NCBI RefSeq assembly: GCF_029436685.1
Contig: NZ_JAROCY010000005.1
Location: 62,001 to 126,000, forward strand
Length of the DNA stretch: 64,000 nt
From: Novosphingobium cyanobacteriorum
GTDB taxonomy: Bacteria > Pseudomonadota > Alphaproteobacteria > Sphingomonadales > Sphingomonadaceae
Direction of reading: 5' to 3'
In this document: positions 1 through 9,135 of the stretch, piece after piece
Layout: every line of letters starts with the position of its first letter
How positions within the stretch are numbered: position 1 is the stretch's first letter
The notes under the pieces: generated by a model
Seen by the model: only the letters and a program-made list of their open reading frames with translations
The model's database searches: none
What the model was told of the DNA's origin: nothing
Position numbers and translations under genes: made by a program

Positions 1-780
1 GTCGCGGGCGTCACCCCGGGCAAGGGCGGCACCACCCACATCGGCCTGCCGCAGTATGACACCGTGGCCGAGGCCAAGGCCATGACCGGCGCCACCGCCT
101 CGTGCATCTACGTGCCGCCTCCGGGTGCGGCCGACGCCATCCTCGAAGCGATCGACGCGCAGATGGAACTGATCGTGTGCATCACCGAAGGCATCCCGGT
201 GCTCGACATGGTCCGCGTGAAGCGTGCGCTCTCGGGCTCCAAGTCGCGCCTCATCGGCCCGAACTGCCCCGGCGTGCTCACGCCCGATGAATGCAAGATC
301 GGCATCATGCCCGGCTCCATCTTCAAGAAGGGTTCGGTCGGCGTCGTCTCGCGCTCGGGCACGCTCACCTATGAAGCCGTGTTCCAGACCTCGAACATCG
401 GCCTGGGCCAGACCACCGCGGTCGGCATCGGTGGTGACCCGGTCAACGGCACCAACTTCATCGACGTGCTCGAACTGTTCCTGGCCGACGACGACACCAA
501 GTCGATCATCATGATCGGCGAAATCGGCGGCGACGCCGAGGAGCAGGCCGCGCAGTTCCTGATCGACGAGGCGAAGAAGGGCCGCAAGAAGCCGATGGCC
601 GGCTTCATCGCGGGCCGTTCCGCCCCTCCGGGCCGCCGCATGGGCCACGCCGGCGCGATCGTCTCGGGCGGCAAGGGCGATGCCGAAAGCAAGATCGCCG
701 CGATGGAAGCCGCCGGCATCCGCGTCAGCCCCTCGCCGAGCCTGCTGGGCGAAACGCTGGCCGAAGTGCTGAAGGGCTGA
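1..780 (+). CDS. sucD: Succinyl-CoA synthetase alpha subunit, 3' part
   Basis: The reading frame is open from base 1 and encodes the last 259 residues; the family is about 290 long, so roughly 30-35 N-terminal residues lie outside the window. The enzyme interconverts succinyl-CoA and succinate with substrate-level phosphorylation in the TCA cycle. Visible signatures are the CoA-binding region near the left edge ([14 protein letters not shown]), the SRSGTLTYE segment, and the phosphohistidine loop [17 protein letters not shown] with the active-site His at bases 646-648. It ends at a strong terminator. Its product handles the succinyl-CoA made by the methylmalonyl-CoA mutase encoded about 6 kb downstream. 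Identity is clear from sequence. Confidence 0.97.
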   Translation, partial: VAGVTPGKGGTTHIGLPQYDTVAEAKAMTGATASCIYVPPPGAADAILEAIDAQMELIVCITEGIPVLDMVRVKRALSGSKSRLIGPNCPGVLTPDECKIGIMPGSIFKKGSVGVVSRSGTLTYEAVFQTSNIGLGQTTAVGIGGDPVNGTNFIDVLELFLADDDTKSIIMIGEIGGDAEEQAAQFLIDEAKKGRKKPMAGFIAGRSAPPGRRMGHAGAIVSGGKGDAESKIAAMEAAGIRVSPSPSLLGETLAEVLKG

Positions 781-803
781 TCCCCTCGCACCTTGCGACA
801 AGA

Positions 804-840
804 AAACAGGCCGGAAGGGAAACCTTCCGGCCTGTTTCAT
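804..840 (+). terminator. Intrinsic terminator after sucD
   Basis: A perfect 15-bp stem (804-818 with 823-837) closed by a GAAA tetraloop; the right arm ends in CTGTTTC. It sits 24 bases after the sucD stop. The stem core GGCCGGAAGG/CCTTCCGGCC recurs in the groEL terminator at 61675-61704. Confidence 0.9.
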
Positions 841-888
841 ATGTGTGCCCACCTGCTGGCGCTGGTGGCGACGATTGGAGGGCCTGTG

Positions 889-1197
889 GTGGTTCAACTC
901 AAGACGTTCGCGACAATCGCAAGTTTGATGCTTTTCGCCCCGCAAGCCGTGGCAGCCAAGGAAGATCCCTATGCCAACCCCGGCGGCGCCTATGAGCGGC
1001 TGCTGGACTGCTACGCCACATTCATGACCGCAAAGGGCTTCGACATCGATACTGACGAAGCAAAGGTGCATCGCTGGGATAGAGCGGCAATGCGCCGGTG
1101 CCACAAGCAGTACCGGGCACTCGAGCGGCTCCTCGGACCGGACAAGACACGATCCGAATGGCGGGAGCTCTGGACCGAATACTGGTCGCGCCTTTGA
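889..1197 (+). CDS. Small secreted hypothetical protein
   Basis: Encodes about 102 residues. A GTG start at 889 is preferred because GGAGG at 877-881 lies seven bases upstream; more upstream in-frame starts (841, 793) would begin next to or inside the sucD terminator. The N-terminus looks like a signal peptide (VQLKTFATIASLMLFAPQAVAA, then KEDPYANPGG). The mature part is about 80 residues, charged, with two Cys (LLDCYATF and MRRCHKQY) that could form a disulfide after export. I do not recognise the family. Composition matches the neighbours, so it is probably a real native gene. Confidence 0.6.
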   Translation: MVQLKTFATIASLMLFAPQAVAAKEDPYANPGGAYERLLDCYATFMTAKGFDIDTDEAKVHRWDRAAMRRCHKQYRALERLLGPDKTRSEWRELWTEYWSRL

Positions 1198-1216
1198 GAA
1201 ATTGACCGCCTCTTTC

Positions 1217-1268
1217 ATCCTCCCCTGAAAGGGGAGGTGGCAGCCGAAGGCTGACGGAGGGGTAACGG
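1217..1268 (+). repeat. REP-like palindromic repeat, copy 1
   Basis: Begins with the hairpin TCCTCCCCTGAAAGGGGAGG and continues with GGCAGCCGAAGGCTGACGG, itself a small hairpin. It is nearly identical in direct orientation to 1758-1810, and the two bracket the DUF559 gene. Confidence 0.85.
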
Positions 1269-1307
1269 AAAGCGCCACGCTAGACCGGTCAGCACAACCC
1301 TAGCCCA

Positions 1308-1357
1308 GTACCCCTCCACCACCCTACGGGCGGTCCCCCTCCCCTTGCAGGGGAGGA
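1308..1357 (-). repeat. REP-like repeat, inverted partner inside the 3' end of the DUF559 gene
   Basis: Read on the minus strand it begins TCCTCCCCTGCAAGGGGAGG and ends GGTGGAGGGGTA, the same architecture as 1217-1268 but inverted and with a different middle part. It overlaps the last codons of the DUF559 gene. The 1217-1268 / 1308-1357 pair resembles a two-REP unit (BIME-like). Confidence 0.75.
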
Positions 1358-1719
1358 TGCTCGGGCCGGCCGTACTGCGCGTACTGCGCAATTGCTTCCG
1401 CTGTCCCGACCGGGTCCTGCAGAACTCGCGCAGCCGCGATCCGCAGCACCCTGATCCCCTGTTTCTCCAGCCACAGCGTGCGCACCCGGTCACGCTCGGG
1501 CCAATCCCCGGTGTTGTGCGCATGACCTTCGATCTCGATCGCCAACCTCGCCTCGGCGCAAAAGAAATCAAGCACGTAGCGGCCCGCCGGATGCTGCCTT
1601 CTGAACTTCAGCCCCTCCGGCCGAAACCGCAATTGCCGCCACAACAGCACCTCGGGCAACGACATGGCCTGCCGCATTCCCGCCGCCAGTTGCTGCGTCC
1701 CTTTCGGTCCATGAAGCAT
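1324..1719 (-). CDS. DUF559 domain protein (Vsr/endonuclease-like fold)
   Basis: Encodes 131 residues from ATG at 1719 (MLHGPKGTQQ). The body matches the DUF559 family: SLPEVLLWRQLR near residues 20-30, then FRRQHPAGRYVLDFFC, AIEIEGHAH and WLEKQGIRVLRI. DUF559 proteins are predicted nucleases of the restriction-endonuclease fold related to very-short-patch endonucleases; D and E residues in YVLDFF and IEIEG are the expected metal ligands. The C-terminal residues after QYAQYGRPEH are encoded by a REP-like repeat, and the gene lies between two direct copies of the same repeat family. That is reminiscent of REP-associated enzymes, but a link is inference. Cellular role unknown. Confidence 0.8.
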   Translation of the reverse strand: MLHGPKGTQQLAAGMRQAMSLPEVLLWRQLRFRPEGLKFRRQHPAGRYVLDFFCAEARLAIEIEGHAHNTGDWPERDRVRTLWLEKQGIRVLRIAAARVLQDPVGTAEAIAQYAQYGRPEHPPLQGEGDRP

Positions 1720-1757
1720 GCAACGTAACGTGCGCCATTTTTGCCCACCTGCCAACC

Positions 1758-1810
1758 CATCCTCCCTTGGAAGAGGAGGTGGCAGCCGAAGGCTGACGGA
1801 GGGGTAATGG
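1758..1810 (+). repeat. REP-like palindromic repeat, copy 2
   Basis: A direct repeat of 1217-1268 with only a few mismatches, mostly in the first hairpin (CCTCCCTTGGAAGAGGAGG). It lies between the DUF559 start and the 3' end of scfR. Confidence 0.85.
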
Positions 1811-1822
1811 TGCCGCGCCCCC

Positions 1823-3232
1823 CTACCCCTCCACAATCCGATAAGGCACCAGATCCCGCTGGCTCGGGTCCACATCGATGCCCCGGTCGCTCGGCGGAAA
1901 CGCGCGTTGGTCGCAGCGGTCGCGGGGGCAGATGCGGCAGGAAATGCCGATGCGCGTCATCGCCTCCTCGCTTTTCAGGTTCAGCCCGTCGGCATAGACG
2001 AACTCGTCGGCCAGCGCCGCCTCGCACCCCAGCGCCACGGCATAGCGGCGCGGCGGGCGGTAGAAGCTGCCCGATGGCTTCACCAGCCCCTTGGCAATCG
2101 AGACATAGCGGATGCCGTCGGGCATTTCCGCCAGCTGCACGTGGATGCGGTCAGGGATCGCGACAGCCTCGTGCACGATCCACAGCGGGCAGGCCCCACC
2201 AAAGCGGCCGAACTGCAGCCGCGTGGCCGAATGGCGCTTGGTGATGTTGCCCGCCATGTCCACCCGGCAGAAGAACACCGGAATGCCGCGCGCCTGCGGG
2301 CGCTGCAGCGTGGACAGGCGGTGGCAGCACTGCTCGAAGCTGGTATGGAACAGCTGGCGCAGCCGGTCGATATCGTGGCGAAGCGTGCGCGCTGCGGTGC
2401 GGAACCGTTCATAGGGCATCAGCAGCGCCCCCGCGGCATAGTTGCCCAGCCCCACCGTCAGCAGGTGGCGCGCCGCTTCGGTCTGCAAGGGCGCCGCCGC
2501 CACGATCCCGGCGATCTGTTCCGAAAGCGCCAGCGCCGCCACCTGGTAGGCCAGCTGGAACCGCCCCGATTCCAGCGGCTGGTTGGAATCGAGCTGGATG
2601 TGCCGGCTCGCTGCGTCGAAGCGGCGCATCGCCCCGCCGCTCTTCCATTCCACGCTCACCCCTTCGCGGCGCAGCCACTGCTGCATCGATCGCACCCGCG
2701 GGCTCGCCTCCTCGCCCGCGATCTCGTGCGCCAGCCGCTCGGCGTCGCGGTCGATGCGGTCGACATAGTTGTTGGCGAGGTGAAACCAGTCGCGCACTTC
2801 CTCCCACGGCAGCCGCCCGCCAGACGCGAGGTTCGCGCCGATCGTCTCGTCCATCATCTCCAGCCGCTGGCGGCTATGGGCAAACAGGCCGTGCAGCGCC
2901 ACGAACTGTTCGGCAAAGGCGGGAAACTGCCGCGCCAGCCGTTCGGTCTGCTCGCCCGGCACCGATCCCGCCAGCTGCGGATCGGCCAGCGCCAGCCGCA
3001 GCGCATCGGCCAGCGTCTCCCCGTCTGCGGGCGCAAGGTCGGCCCAGTCTACCGGAAAGGCCGCGCGCAGCGCGTCGGCCAGCGCCGGGGTCAGGTGCCG
3101 CTCGTCCGATTCCAGCTGCGAAAGATAGGGCGCGCTGATGCCCAGCGCCTGCGCCATGTCGGCCTGTTTCAGCCCTCGCCTTTGTCGCAGTGTGCGCAGG
3201 GCCTGCCCTGCAAAGAGTCGCCGGTTCGCCAT
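1823..3232 (-). CDS. Short-chain acyl-CoA regulator, XRE family (ScfR/RamB-like)
   Basis: Encodes 469 residues from ATG at 3232 (MANRRLFAGQ); an alternative ATG at 3259 would overlap the candidate operator. An XRE helix-turn-helix occupies about residues 5-60 (QADMAQALGISAPYLSQLESDER). A long IrrE/ImmA-like and DUF2083 region follows, without an HExxH motif, so peptidase activity is unlikely. The C-terminus carries a Cys cluster (SCRICPRDRC) followed by QRAFP, typical of this family. RamB and ScfR relatives control acetate, propionate and short-chain acyl-CoA genes. Divergent placement against pccB, with TTTGCAA repeats between them, suggests it regulates pccB and itself. Confidence 0.85.
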   Translation of the reverse strand: MANRRLFAGQALRTLRQRRGLKQADMAQALGISAPYLSQLESDERHLTPALADALRAAFPVDWADLAPADGETLADALRLALADPQLAGSVPGEQTERLARQFPAFAEQFVALHGLFAHSRQRLEMMDETIGANLASGGRLPWEEVRDWFHLANNYVDRIDRDAERLAHEIAGEEASPRVRSMQQWLRREGVSVEWKSGGAMRRFDAASRHIQLDSNQPLESGRFQLAYQVAALALSEQIAGIVAAAPLQTEAARHLLTVGLGNYAAGALLMPYERFRTAARTLRHDIDRLRQLFHTSFEQCCHRLSTLQRPQARGIPVFFCRVDMAGNITKRHSATRLQFGRFGGACPLWIVHEAVAIPDRIHVQLAEMPDGIRYVSIAKGLVKPSGSFYRPPRRYAVALGCEAALADEFVYADGLNLKSEEAMTRIGISCRICPRDRCDQRAFPPSDRGIDVDPSQRDLVPYRIVEG

Positions 3233-3246
3233 AAATGGCAGGGTAG

Positions 3247-3276
3247 TTTGCAAAGTCATGCTTTGCAACTTTGCAG
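3247..3276. promoter_or_regulatory. TTTGCAA-type operator between scfR and pccB
   Basis: TTTGCAAAG (3247-3255), a five-base spacer, CTTTGCAAC (3261-3269) and an overlapping CTTTGCAG (3269-3276). The first two are an inverted pair; the third is a direct repeat of the second. The core resembles the TTTGCAAA element bound by RamB-type regulators. It lies just upstream of scfR and about 70 bases upstream of pccB. Confidence 0.65.
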
Positions 3277-3345
3277 GATTACATTGGACAGGCCTTCGCG
3301 AATGCGGCAACGCCCCATCCGATCTGTCATTTCCGGGGCTCATTT

Positions 3346-4872
3346 ATGTCCGCGAACATTGCCGAAATGGAAAAGCGCCGCGAAGCCGCGCGCATGGGTG
3401 GCGGCCAGCGCCGCATCGATGCGCAGCATGCCAAGGGCAAGCTGACCGCGCGCGAACGGCTCGATATCCTGCTCGATGAAGGCAGCTTCGAGGAAGTCGA
3501 CGCCTACGTCGAACACAACTGCGTCGATTTCGGCATGCCCGAAACCACCATCCCCGGCGATGGCGTGGTCACCGGCAGCGGCACGATCAACGGCCGCCTC
3601 GTCTTCGTGTTCAGCCAGGATTTCACCGTCTTCGGCGGTGCGGTGTCCGAACGCCACGCCATGAAGATCTGCAAGATCATGGACATGGCGCTCAAGGTCG
3701 GCGCCCCGGTGATCGGCCTCAACGATTCGGGCGGCGCCCGCATCCAGGAAGGCGTCGCCTCATTGGGCGGCTATGCCGAAATCTTCCAGCGCAACGTGCT
3801 CGCCTCGGGCGTGGTGCCGCAGCTTTCGCTGATCATGGGCCCCTGCGCCGGCGGCGCGGTCTACAGCCCGGCGATGACCGACTTCATCTTCATGGTGAAG
3901 GACAGCTCCTACATGTTCGTCACCGGGCCCGACGTGGTCAAGACCGTGACCAACGAGATCGTGACGCAGGAAGAGCTGGGCGGCGCGGTCACCCACACCA
4001 CCAAGACCTCGGTCGCGGACCTCGCCTGCGAAAACGATATCGAGGCGCTGCTGATGGCGCGCGAATTCTTCGATTACCTGCCGCTGTCCAACCAGTCGGG
4101 CGTGCCCGAACGTCCCAGCAACGATCCGTGGGACCGGCTCGACAACAGCCTCGACACGCTGGTCCCGGCCTCGGCCAACCAGCCGTATGACATGCACGAA
4201 GTCATCCGCAAGGTGCTGGACGAGGGCGATTTCTTCGAAGTCCAACCCAAGCACGCGGGTAACATCATCTGCGGTTTCGGCCGTATCGAAGGGCGCACCG
4301 TCGGCGTCGTCGCCAACCAGCCGATGGTGCTGGCGGGCGTGCTCGATATCAACTCGTCGAAGAAGGCGGCGCGCTTCGTCCGCTTCTGCGACGCCTTCGA
4401 AATCCCCATCGTCACCTTCGTCGATGTGCCCGGCTTCCTTCCCGGCACGGCGCAGGAACACAACGGCATCATCAAGCACGGCGCCAAGCTGCTCTTCGCC
4501 TATGCCGAAGCCACCGTGCCCAAGATCACCGTGATCACCCGCAAGGCCTATGGCGGCGCCTATGACGTGATGGCCTCCAAGCACCTGCGTGGTGACCTGA
4601 ACTATGCCTGGCCGACCGCCGAAATCGCGGTGATGGGCGCCAAGGGCGCGGTCGAGATCATCTTCCGCGGCCTTTCTGCAGAAGAGCAGGCGGTGAAGAC
4701 CAAGGAATACGAAGACCGCTTCGCCAATCCCTTCGTGGCGGCGAGCAAGGGCTTCGTGGACGAAGTGATCCACCCCCACTCGACCCGCCGCCGCATCGCG
4801 CTGGGCCTGCGCAAGCTGCGCAACAAGGCGCTCGAGAACCCGTGGAAGAAACACGACAACATCCCGCTTTGA
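3346..4872 (+). CDS. pccB: Propionyl-CoA carboxylase beta subunit
   Basis: Encodes 508 residues from ATG at 3346 ([16 protein letters not shown]). It is the carboxyltransferase half of the enzyme that makes methylmalonyl-CoA from propionyl-CoA with the biotinylated PccA. Two crotonase-type carboxyltransferase halves are visible: the first with [14 protein letters not shown] and [12 protein letters not shown], the second with VDVPGFLPG and [13 protein letters not shown]. Length and the C-terminal KKHDNIPL are typical. It is the first rightward gene after the scfR operator; the partner pccA is 4.5 kb downstream. Confidence 0.95.
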   Translation: MSANIAEMEKRREAARMGGGQRRIDAQHAKGKLTARERLDILLDEGSFEEVDAYVEHNCVDFGMPETTIPGDGVVTGSGTINGRLVFVFSQDFTVFGGAVSERHAMKICKIMDMALKVGAPVIGLNDSGGARIQEGVASLGGYAEIFQRNVLASGVVPQLSLIMGPCAGGAVYSPAMTDFIFMVKDSSYMFVTGPDVVKTVTNEIVTQEELGGAVTHTTKTSVADLACENDIEALLMAREFFDYLPLSNQSGVPERPSNDPWDRLDNSLDTLVPASANQPYDMHEVIRKVLDEGDFFEVQPKHAGNIICGFGRIEGRTVGVVANQPMVLAGVLDINSSKKAARFVRFCDAFEIPIVTFVDVPGFLPGTAQEHNGIIKHGAKLLFAYAEATVPKITVITRKAYGGAYDVMASKHLRGDLNYAWPTAEIAVMGAKGAVEIIFRGLSAEEQAVKTKEYEDRFANPFVAASKGFVDEVIHPHSTRRRIALGLRKLRNKALENPWKKHDNIPL

Positions 4873-4895
4873 GCGCCGGATAGTCCAAGGATTTC

Positions 4896-6080
4896 ATGAT
4901 CATGACCGACATTTTCATCGTTTCGGGCGCGCGTACCGCCATCGGCTCGTTCGGCGGCAGCCTCGCTTCGCTGCGTCCGGCTGAAACCGGCGCCATCGTC
5001 ATCAAGGAAGCCATCGCCCGCGCCGGGATCACGGCGGACAAGGTGCAGAACGTGGTGATCGGCACCGTCGTGCCGACCCAGCCCAAGGACGCCTACGTCA
5101 GCCGCGTCGCCGCGGTGAACGCCGGCATCCCGATCGAAGCGCCCGCGATGAACGTCAACCGCCTGTGCGGTTCGGGCCTCCAGGCCATCGTCTCGGCGGC
5201 GCAGGGCATCGCGCTGGGGGAACAGGACGTCGCCGTGGGCGGCGGTGCGGAAAGCATGTCCAACGCCCCGCACATGATCCTCACCGCCCGCAACGGGCAG
5301 AAGATGGGCGACCAGGTGCTGATGGACGCCATGCTCGGCGCGCTGCACGATCCGTTCGAAGGCATCCACATGGGCGTGACGGCCGAGAACGTCGCCGAAC
5401 GCTGCGGCATCAGCCGTGAAGAGCAGGACGCCGTCGCCGCCGAAAGCCAGAAGCGCGCCGCCGCCGCCATCGCCGCGGGCTACTTCAAGGAACAGATCGT
5501 CCCGGTCGAGATCAAGACGCGCAAGGGCGTGACGGTGTTCGACACCGACGAGCACGTGCGCGGTGACACCACCGCCGAATCGCTCGCCGGGCTCAAGCCG
5601 GTGTTCAAGAAGGACGGCACCGTCACCGCCGGCAACGCCAGCGGCATCAACGATGGCGCCGCCGCGGTCGTGCTGGCCAGTGGCAAGGCGGTGGAGGAAC
5701 TGGGGCTCAAGCCCATGGCGAAGATCCTCGGCTGGGGCCATGCCGGCGTCGAACCGAACGTGATGGGCCTCGGCCCTGTGAAGGCCGTGCCGGTCGCGCT
5801 GCAGCGCGCCGGGCTCACGCTCGATCAGATCGACGTGATCGAAGCCAACGAAGCCTTCGCCGCGCAGGCCTGCGGCGTCGCCAAGGAACTCGGCTTCGAT
5901 CCCGCCAAGACCAACCCCAACGGCTCGGGCATCTCGCTCGGCCACCCGATCGGCGCCACCGGCGCGATCCTCACCATCAAGACGATGTACGAACTGCACC
6001 GCACCGGCGGCCGCTATGGCCTGATCACCATGTGCATCGGCGGCGGCCAGGGCATCGCCATGGTCATCGAAAGGGTCTGA
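4896..6080 (+). CDS. Acetyl-CoA C-acetyltransferase (thiolase)
   Basis: Encodes 394 residues; starts at 4896 or 4902 are both possible after AAGGA. Degradative/biosynthetic thiolase II family: it condenses two acetyl-CoA or cleaves acetoacetyl-CoA (or 2-methylacetoacetyl-CoA). The active-site Cys is in NRLCGSGLQAI, the His in SLGHPIGATGA, and the second Cys in MCIGGGQGIA, so the catalytic set is complete. It sits between pccB and the epimerase. Thiolysis of 2-methylacetoacetyl-CoA in isoleucine breakdown would yield propionyl-CoA, which fits the location, but substrate choice cannot be read from sequence. Confidence 0.92.
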   Translation: MIMTDIFIVSGARTAIGSFGGSLASLRPAETGAIVIKEAIARAGITADKVQNVVIGTVVPTQPKDAYVSRVAAVNAGIPIEAPAMNVNRLCGSGLQAIVSAAQGIALGEQDVAVGGGAESMSNAPHMILTARNGQKMGDQVLMDAMLGALHDPFEGIHMGVTAENVAERCGISREEQDAVAAESQKRAAAAIAAGYFKEQIVPVEIKTRKGVTVFDTDEHVRGDTTAESLAGLKPVFKKDGTVTAGNASGINDGAAAVVLASGKAVEELGLKPMAKILGWGHAGVEPNVMGLGPVKAVPVALQRAGLTLDQIDVIEANEAFAAQACGVAKELGFDPAKTNPNGSGISLGHPIGATGAILTIKTMYELHRTGGRYGLITMCIGGGQGIAMVIERV

Positions 6081-6082
6081 TC

Positions 6083-6520
6083 GTGAAGCTGGGCCGCTTG
6101 AACCATGTCGGCGTCGCCACGCCGGATATCGACGCTTCCATCGCCTTCTACCGCGACGTGATGGGCGCGAGCGACATCACCGAGCCTTTCGTGCTGGAAA
6201 GCCAGCAGGTGCGCGTGTGCTTCGTCAACACCCCGGGCCAGAACGGCACGGCCGGCACGCAGATCGAGCTGATCCAGCCGACCAGCCCGGACAGCGCCGT
6301 GGGCAAGTGGCTCGCCGCCAATCCGCTCGGCGGCCAGCACCACCTCTGCTACGAAGTGCCCGATATCCACGCCGCCAAGGCCTGGTTCGAAAGCCAGGGC
6401 AAGCGCGTGCTGGGCGAACCCCGCATTGGCGCCCACGGCACGCTGATCTTCTTCGTCCACCCCAAGGACATGGGCGGCCAGCTCACCGAGATCATGGAAA
6501 CGCCGAAAGAGGCGCATTGA
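6083..6520 (+). CDS. mce: Methylmalonyl-CoA epimerase
   Basis: Encodes 145 residues from GTG at 6083, two bases after the thiolase stop, so the two are almost certainly co-translated. A vicinal-oxygen-chelate fold is recognisable: LNHVGVATPDIDASIAFYRD at the start, then QIELIQP, GGQHHLCYEVPDI and a C-terminal GGQLTEIMET. Metal ligands are the His of LNHVGVA, the His of HHLCYEV and the Glu of TEIME. It converts (S)- to (R)-methylmalonyl-CoA, linking PccAB to the mutase encoded next. Confidence 0.93.
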   Translation: MKLGRLNHVGVATPDIDASIAFYRDVMGASDITEPFVLESQQVRVCFVNTPGQNGTAGTQIELIQPTSPDSAVGKWLAANPLGGQHHLCYEVPDIHAAKAWFESQGKRVLGEPRIGAHGTLIFFVHPKDMGGQLTEIMETPKEAH

Positions 6521-6527
6521 ATCGATA

Positions 6528-6660
6528 GCCCTCTCCCCGGTGGGGAGAGGGTTGGGTGTGGGGGTTCAGCGTCCGCGAGGACAGGGCCCCCTCTCCAACT
6601 CCGGCTAAGGCAGCAAACTGCCAAGCCTTCGTATCCTCTCCCCGACACGGAGAGAGGGGC
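6528..6660 (-). repeat. Palindromic repeat element between mce and the mutase gene
   Basis: Bounded by hairpins CCCTCTCCCCGG/TGGGGAGAGGG (left) and CCTCTCCCCGACACGGAGAGAGG (right), with a central block. On the minus strand its GGGGAGAGGATACGAAGGC and following bases match 8833-8898, so it is a second copy of that element in opposite orientation. Confidence 0.8.
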
Positions 6661-6673
6661 ATGGAGACAGGGA

Positions 6674-8818
6674 ATGACCGACAAGACGCTGCAAGACTGG
6701 CAGGCCGCCGCCACCAAGGAAGTGAAGGGCAAGAACCTTACATGGCAGACCCCGGAAGGGATCGCCGTGAAGCCGCTCTACACCGCCGAGGACGTCAAGG
6801 CCGATCCCGGCCTGCCTGGCTTCGCCCCGTTCACGCGCGGCGTGCGCGCCTCCATGTACGCCGGCCGCCCCTGGACCATCCGCCAGTACGCCGGCTTCTC
6901 CACCGCCGAGGAATCCAACGCCTTCTACCGCCGCAACCTGGCTGCGGGGCAGAAGGGCCTCTCGGTCGCCTTCGACCTCGCCACCCACCGCGGCTATGAC
7001 TCCGACCACCCCCGCGTGGTGGGCGATGTCGGCAAGGCGGGCGTGGCCATCGACAGCGTCGAGGACATGAAGATCCTGTTCGACGGCATCCCGCTCGATC
7101 AGATGTCTGTTTCGATGACCATGAACGGCGCGGTGATCCCGATCCTCGCCTTCTTCATCGTCGCGGGCGAGGAACAGGGCGTCGACCGCAAGCTGCTCGA
7201 CGGGACCATCCAGAACGACATCCTCAAGGAGTTCATGGTCCGCAACACCTACATCTACCCGCCCGAACCCTCGATGCGGATCATCTCCGACATCTTCGGC
7301 TACACCAGCCGCGAGATGCCGAAGTTCAACTCGATCTCCATCTCCGGCTATCACATGCAGGAAGCCGGCGCGACGCAGGTGCAGGAACTGGCCTTCACCA
7401 TCGCCGACGGCATGGAATACGTGAAGTATGGCGTCGCCTCGGGCCTCGATATCGACAAGTTCGCTGGCCGCCTCTCGTTCTTCTTCGCCATCGGCATGAA
7501 CTTCTTCATGGAAGTGGCAAAGCTCCGCGCCGCGCGCGTCCTCTGGCACCGCGTGATGACCAAGCTCGGCGCGCAGGACGAACGCTCCAAGATGCTGCGC
7601 ACCCACTGCCAGACCTCGGGCGTCAGCTTGCAGGAGCAAGACCCCTACAACAACGTCATCCGCACCACGATCGAGGCGATGGCCGCGATGCTGGGCGGCA
7701 CCCAGTCGCTCCACACCAACGCGCTGGATGAAGCCATCGCGCTGCCCACCGATTTTTCCGCCCGCATCGCGCGCAACACGCAGATCGTGATCCAGGAAGA
7801 AACCGGCATGACCAAGGTGGTCGATCCGCTCGGCGGGTCGTACTACATCGAAAGCCTGACCCAGGAACTTGTCGACAAGGCGTGGGAGATCATCGAACGC
7901 GTCGAGGCCGAAGGCGGCATGGCCAAGGCGGTCGCCGCCGGCTGGCCCAAGGCGATGATCGAGGAAGCCGCCGCCGGCCGCCAGGCCCGCGTCGATCGCG
8001 GCGAAGACGTGATCGTCGGCGTCAACAAGTACCGCCTCGCCAACGAAGACCAGCTCGAAACGCTGGAGGTGGACAACCACGTTGTCCGCGAAGCGCAGAT
8101 CGCCCGCATCAGGCGCGTGCGCGAAACCCGCGACGAGACGAAGTGCCGCGCCGCATTGAACGCGTTGACCGAAGGCGCCAAGACCGGCGGCAATCTGCTC
8201 GAACTGGCGGTCGAGGCCGCGCGTCACCGCGCCACGCTGGGTGAAATCTCCGACGCGATGGAAATCGTCTTCGGCCGCCACGGCACCGTGCCCACCCCGG
8301 TCAAGGGCATCTACGGCGCGGCCTATGCCGGTGACAGCCGCTACCAGCAGGTTCTCGATGGCGTCGAGGCGGTCACCCGTCGCCTCGGGCGCAAGCCCCG
8401 CATGCTCGTCGCCAAGATGGGCCAGGATGGCCACGATCGCGGCGCCAACGTCATCGCCTCGGCCTTCACCGACATGGGCTTCGACGTCACCTCCGGCCCG
8501 CTGTTCCAGACTCCGGAAGAAGCCTGCAAGCTGGCACTGGAAAAGGACGTCGACGCCGTCGGCGCCTCCAGCCTCGCCGCCGGGCACAAGACGCTGATCC
8601 CCGAACTGATCGGCCACCTGAAAGCTGCCGGCCGCGCGGACATCAAGGTCGTCGCCGGCGGCGTCATCCCGCCGCAGGACTACGATTTCCTGCGCGAAGC
8701 CGGCGTCCAGGGCATCTATGGCCCCGGCTCCAACGTCGTCGAATGCGCGGCGGACATGCTGCGCCTGCTGGGCCACAACATGCCGCCTGCGGGCGAAGAA
8801 CTGGCAGCAGCGGAGTAA
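6674..8818 (+). CDS. scpA: Methylmalonyl-CoA mutase
   Basis: Encodes 714 residues, a full-length single-chain adenosylcobalamin mutase. It rearranges (R)-methylmalonyl-CoA to succinyl-CoA. The N-terminal TIM-barrel domain has the signature [16 protein letters not shown] and the [19 protein letters not shown] region; the C-terminal B12-binding domain begins near residue 575 with [16 protein letters not shown], containing the base-off DxHxxG motif, and ends with GPGSNV. A weak SD (AGGGA) precedes the ATG. The gene is flanked by inverted copies of one palindromic element (6528-6660, 8822-8988). No MeaB/ArgK chaperone gene is visible nearby. Confidence 0.96.
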   Translation: MTDKTLQDWQAAATKEVKGKNLTWQTPEGIAVKPLYTAEDVKADPGLPGFAPFTRGVRASMYAGRPWTIRQYAGFSTAEESNAFYRRNLAAGQKGLSVAFDLATHRGYDSDHPRVVGDVGKAGVAIDSVEDMKILFDGIPLDQMSVSMTMNGAVIPILAFFIVAGEEQGVDRKLLDGTIQNDILKEFMVRNTYIYPPEPSMRIISDIFGYTSREMPKFNSISISGYHMQEAGATQVQELAFTIADGMEYVKYGVASGLDIDKFAGRLSFFFAIGMNFFMEVAKLRAARVLWHRVMTKLGAQDERSKMLRTHCQTSGVSLQEQDPYNNVIRTTIEAMAAMLGGTQSLHTNALDEAIALPTDFSARIARNTQIVIQEETGMTKVVDPLGGSYYIESLTQELVDKAWEIIERVEAEGGMAKAVAAGWPKAMIEEAAAGRQARVDRGEDVIVGVNKYRLANEDQLETLEVDNHVVREAQIARIRRVRETRDETKCRAALNALTEGAKTGGNLLELAVEAARHRATLGEISDAMEIVFGRHGTVPTPVKGIYGAAYAGDSRYQQVLDGVEAVTRRLGRKPRMLVAKMGQDGHDRGANVIASAFTDMGFDVTSGPLFQTPEEACKLALEKDVDAVGASSLAAGHKTLIPELIGHLKAAGRADIKVVAGGVIPPQDYDFLREAGVQGIYGPGSNVVECAADMLRLLGHNMPPAGEELAAAE

Positions 8819-8821
8819 TTT

Positions 8822-8988
8822 ACCCTCTCCCCGCACGGGGAGAGGATACGAAGGCTTGGCGGCTTGCCGCCTAGCCGAAGTTGGAGAGGGGCCTGTGCGC
8901 TCTCGGGCGCAGCGCACCCCTCTCCAAGCTTCGCTAGCTCCTTGCGGAGCAAGCTGCGCTATCCTCTCCCCGAGCGGGGAGAGGGCTT
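8822..8988 (+). repeat. Palindromic repeat element after the mutase gene
   Basis: Hairpin CCTCTCCCCGCACGGGGAGAGG at the left, a central block with GGCGGCTTGCCGCC, and hairpin CCTCTCCCCGAGCGGGGAGAGG at the right. It matches the reverse complement of 6528-6660. Together with the element at 9031-9117 it fills most of the 317-base gap before the small membrane protein gene; I see no gene in it. Confidence 0.8.
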
Positions 8989-9030
8989 GGAGATGGAAAT
9001 TTTGAGCTTGTGGACTGCCTTTTCCCATTC

Positions 9031-9117
9031 CGTCACCCCGGGCCTGACCCGGGGTCCCGCTGCCTTGCGCAGCGTGGCAGGAACGGCGGGACCCCGGATC
9101 AAGTCCGGGGTGACGGG
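9031..9117. repeat. Large inverted repeat, second palindromic family
   Basis: Outer arms CGTCACCCCGGGCCTGACCC and, inverted, GTCCGGGGTGACG; inner arms GGGGTCCCGC and GCGGGACCCC, enclosing GCCTTGCGCAGCGTGGCAGG. It differs in sequence from the CCTCTCCCC family immediately to its left and could fold into a long stem in RNA. Confidence 0.8.
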
Positions 9118-9135
9118 GGGTGAAGGTACGATGGC

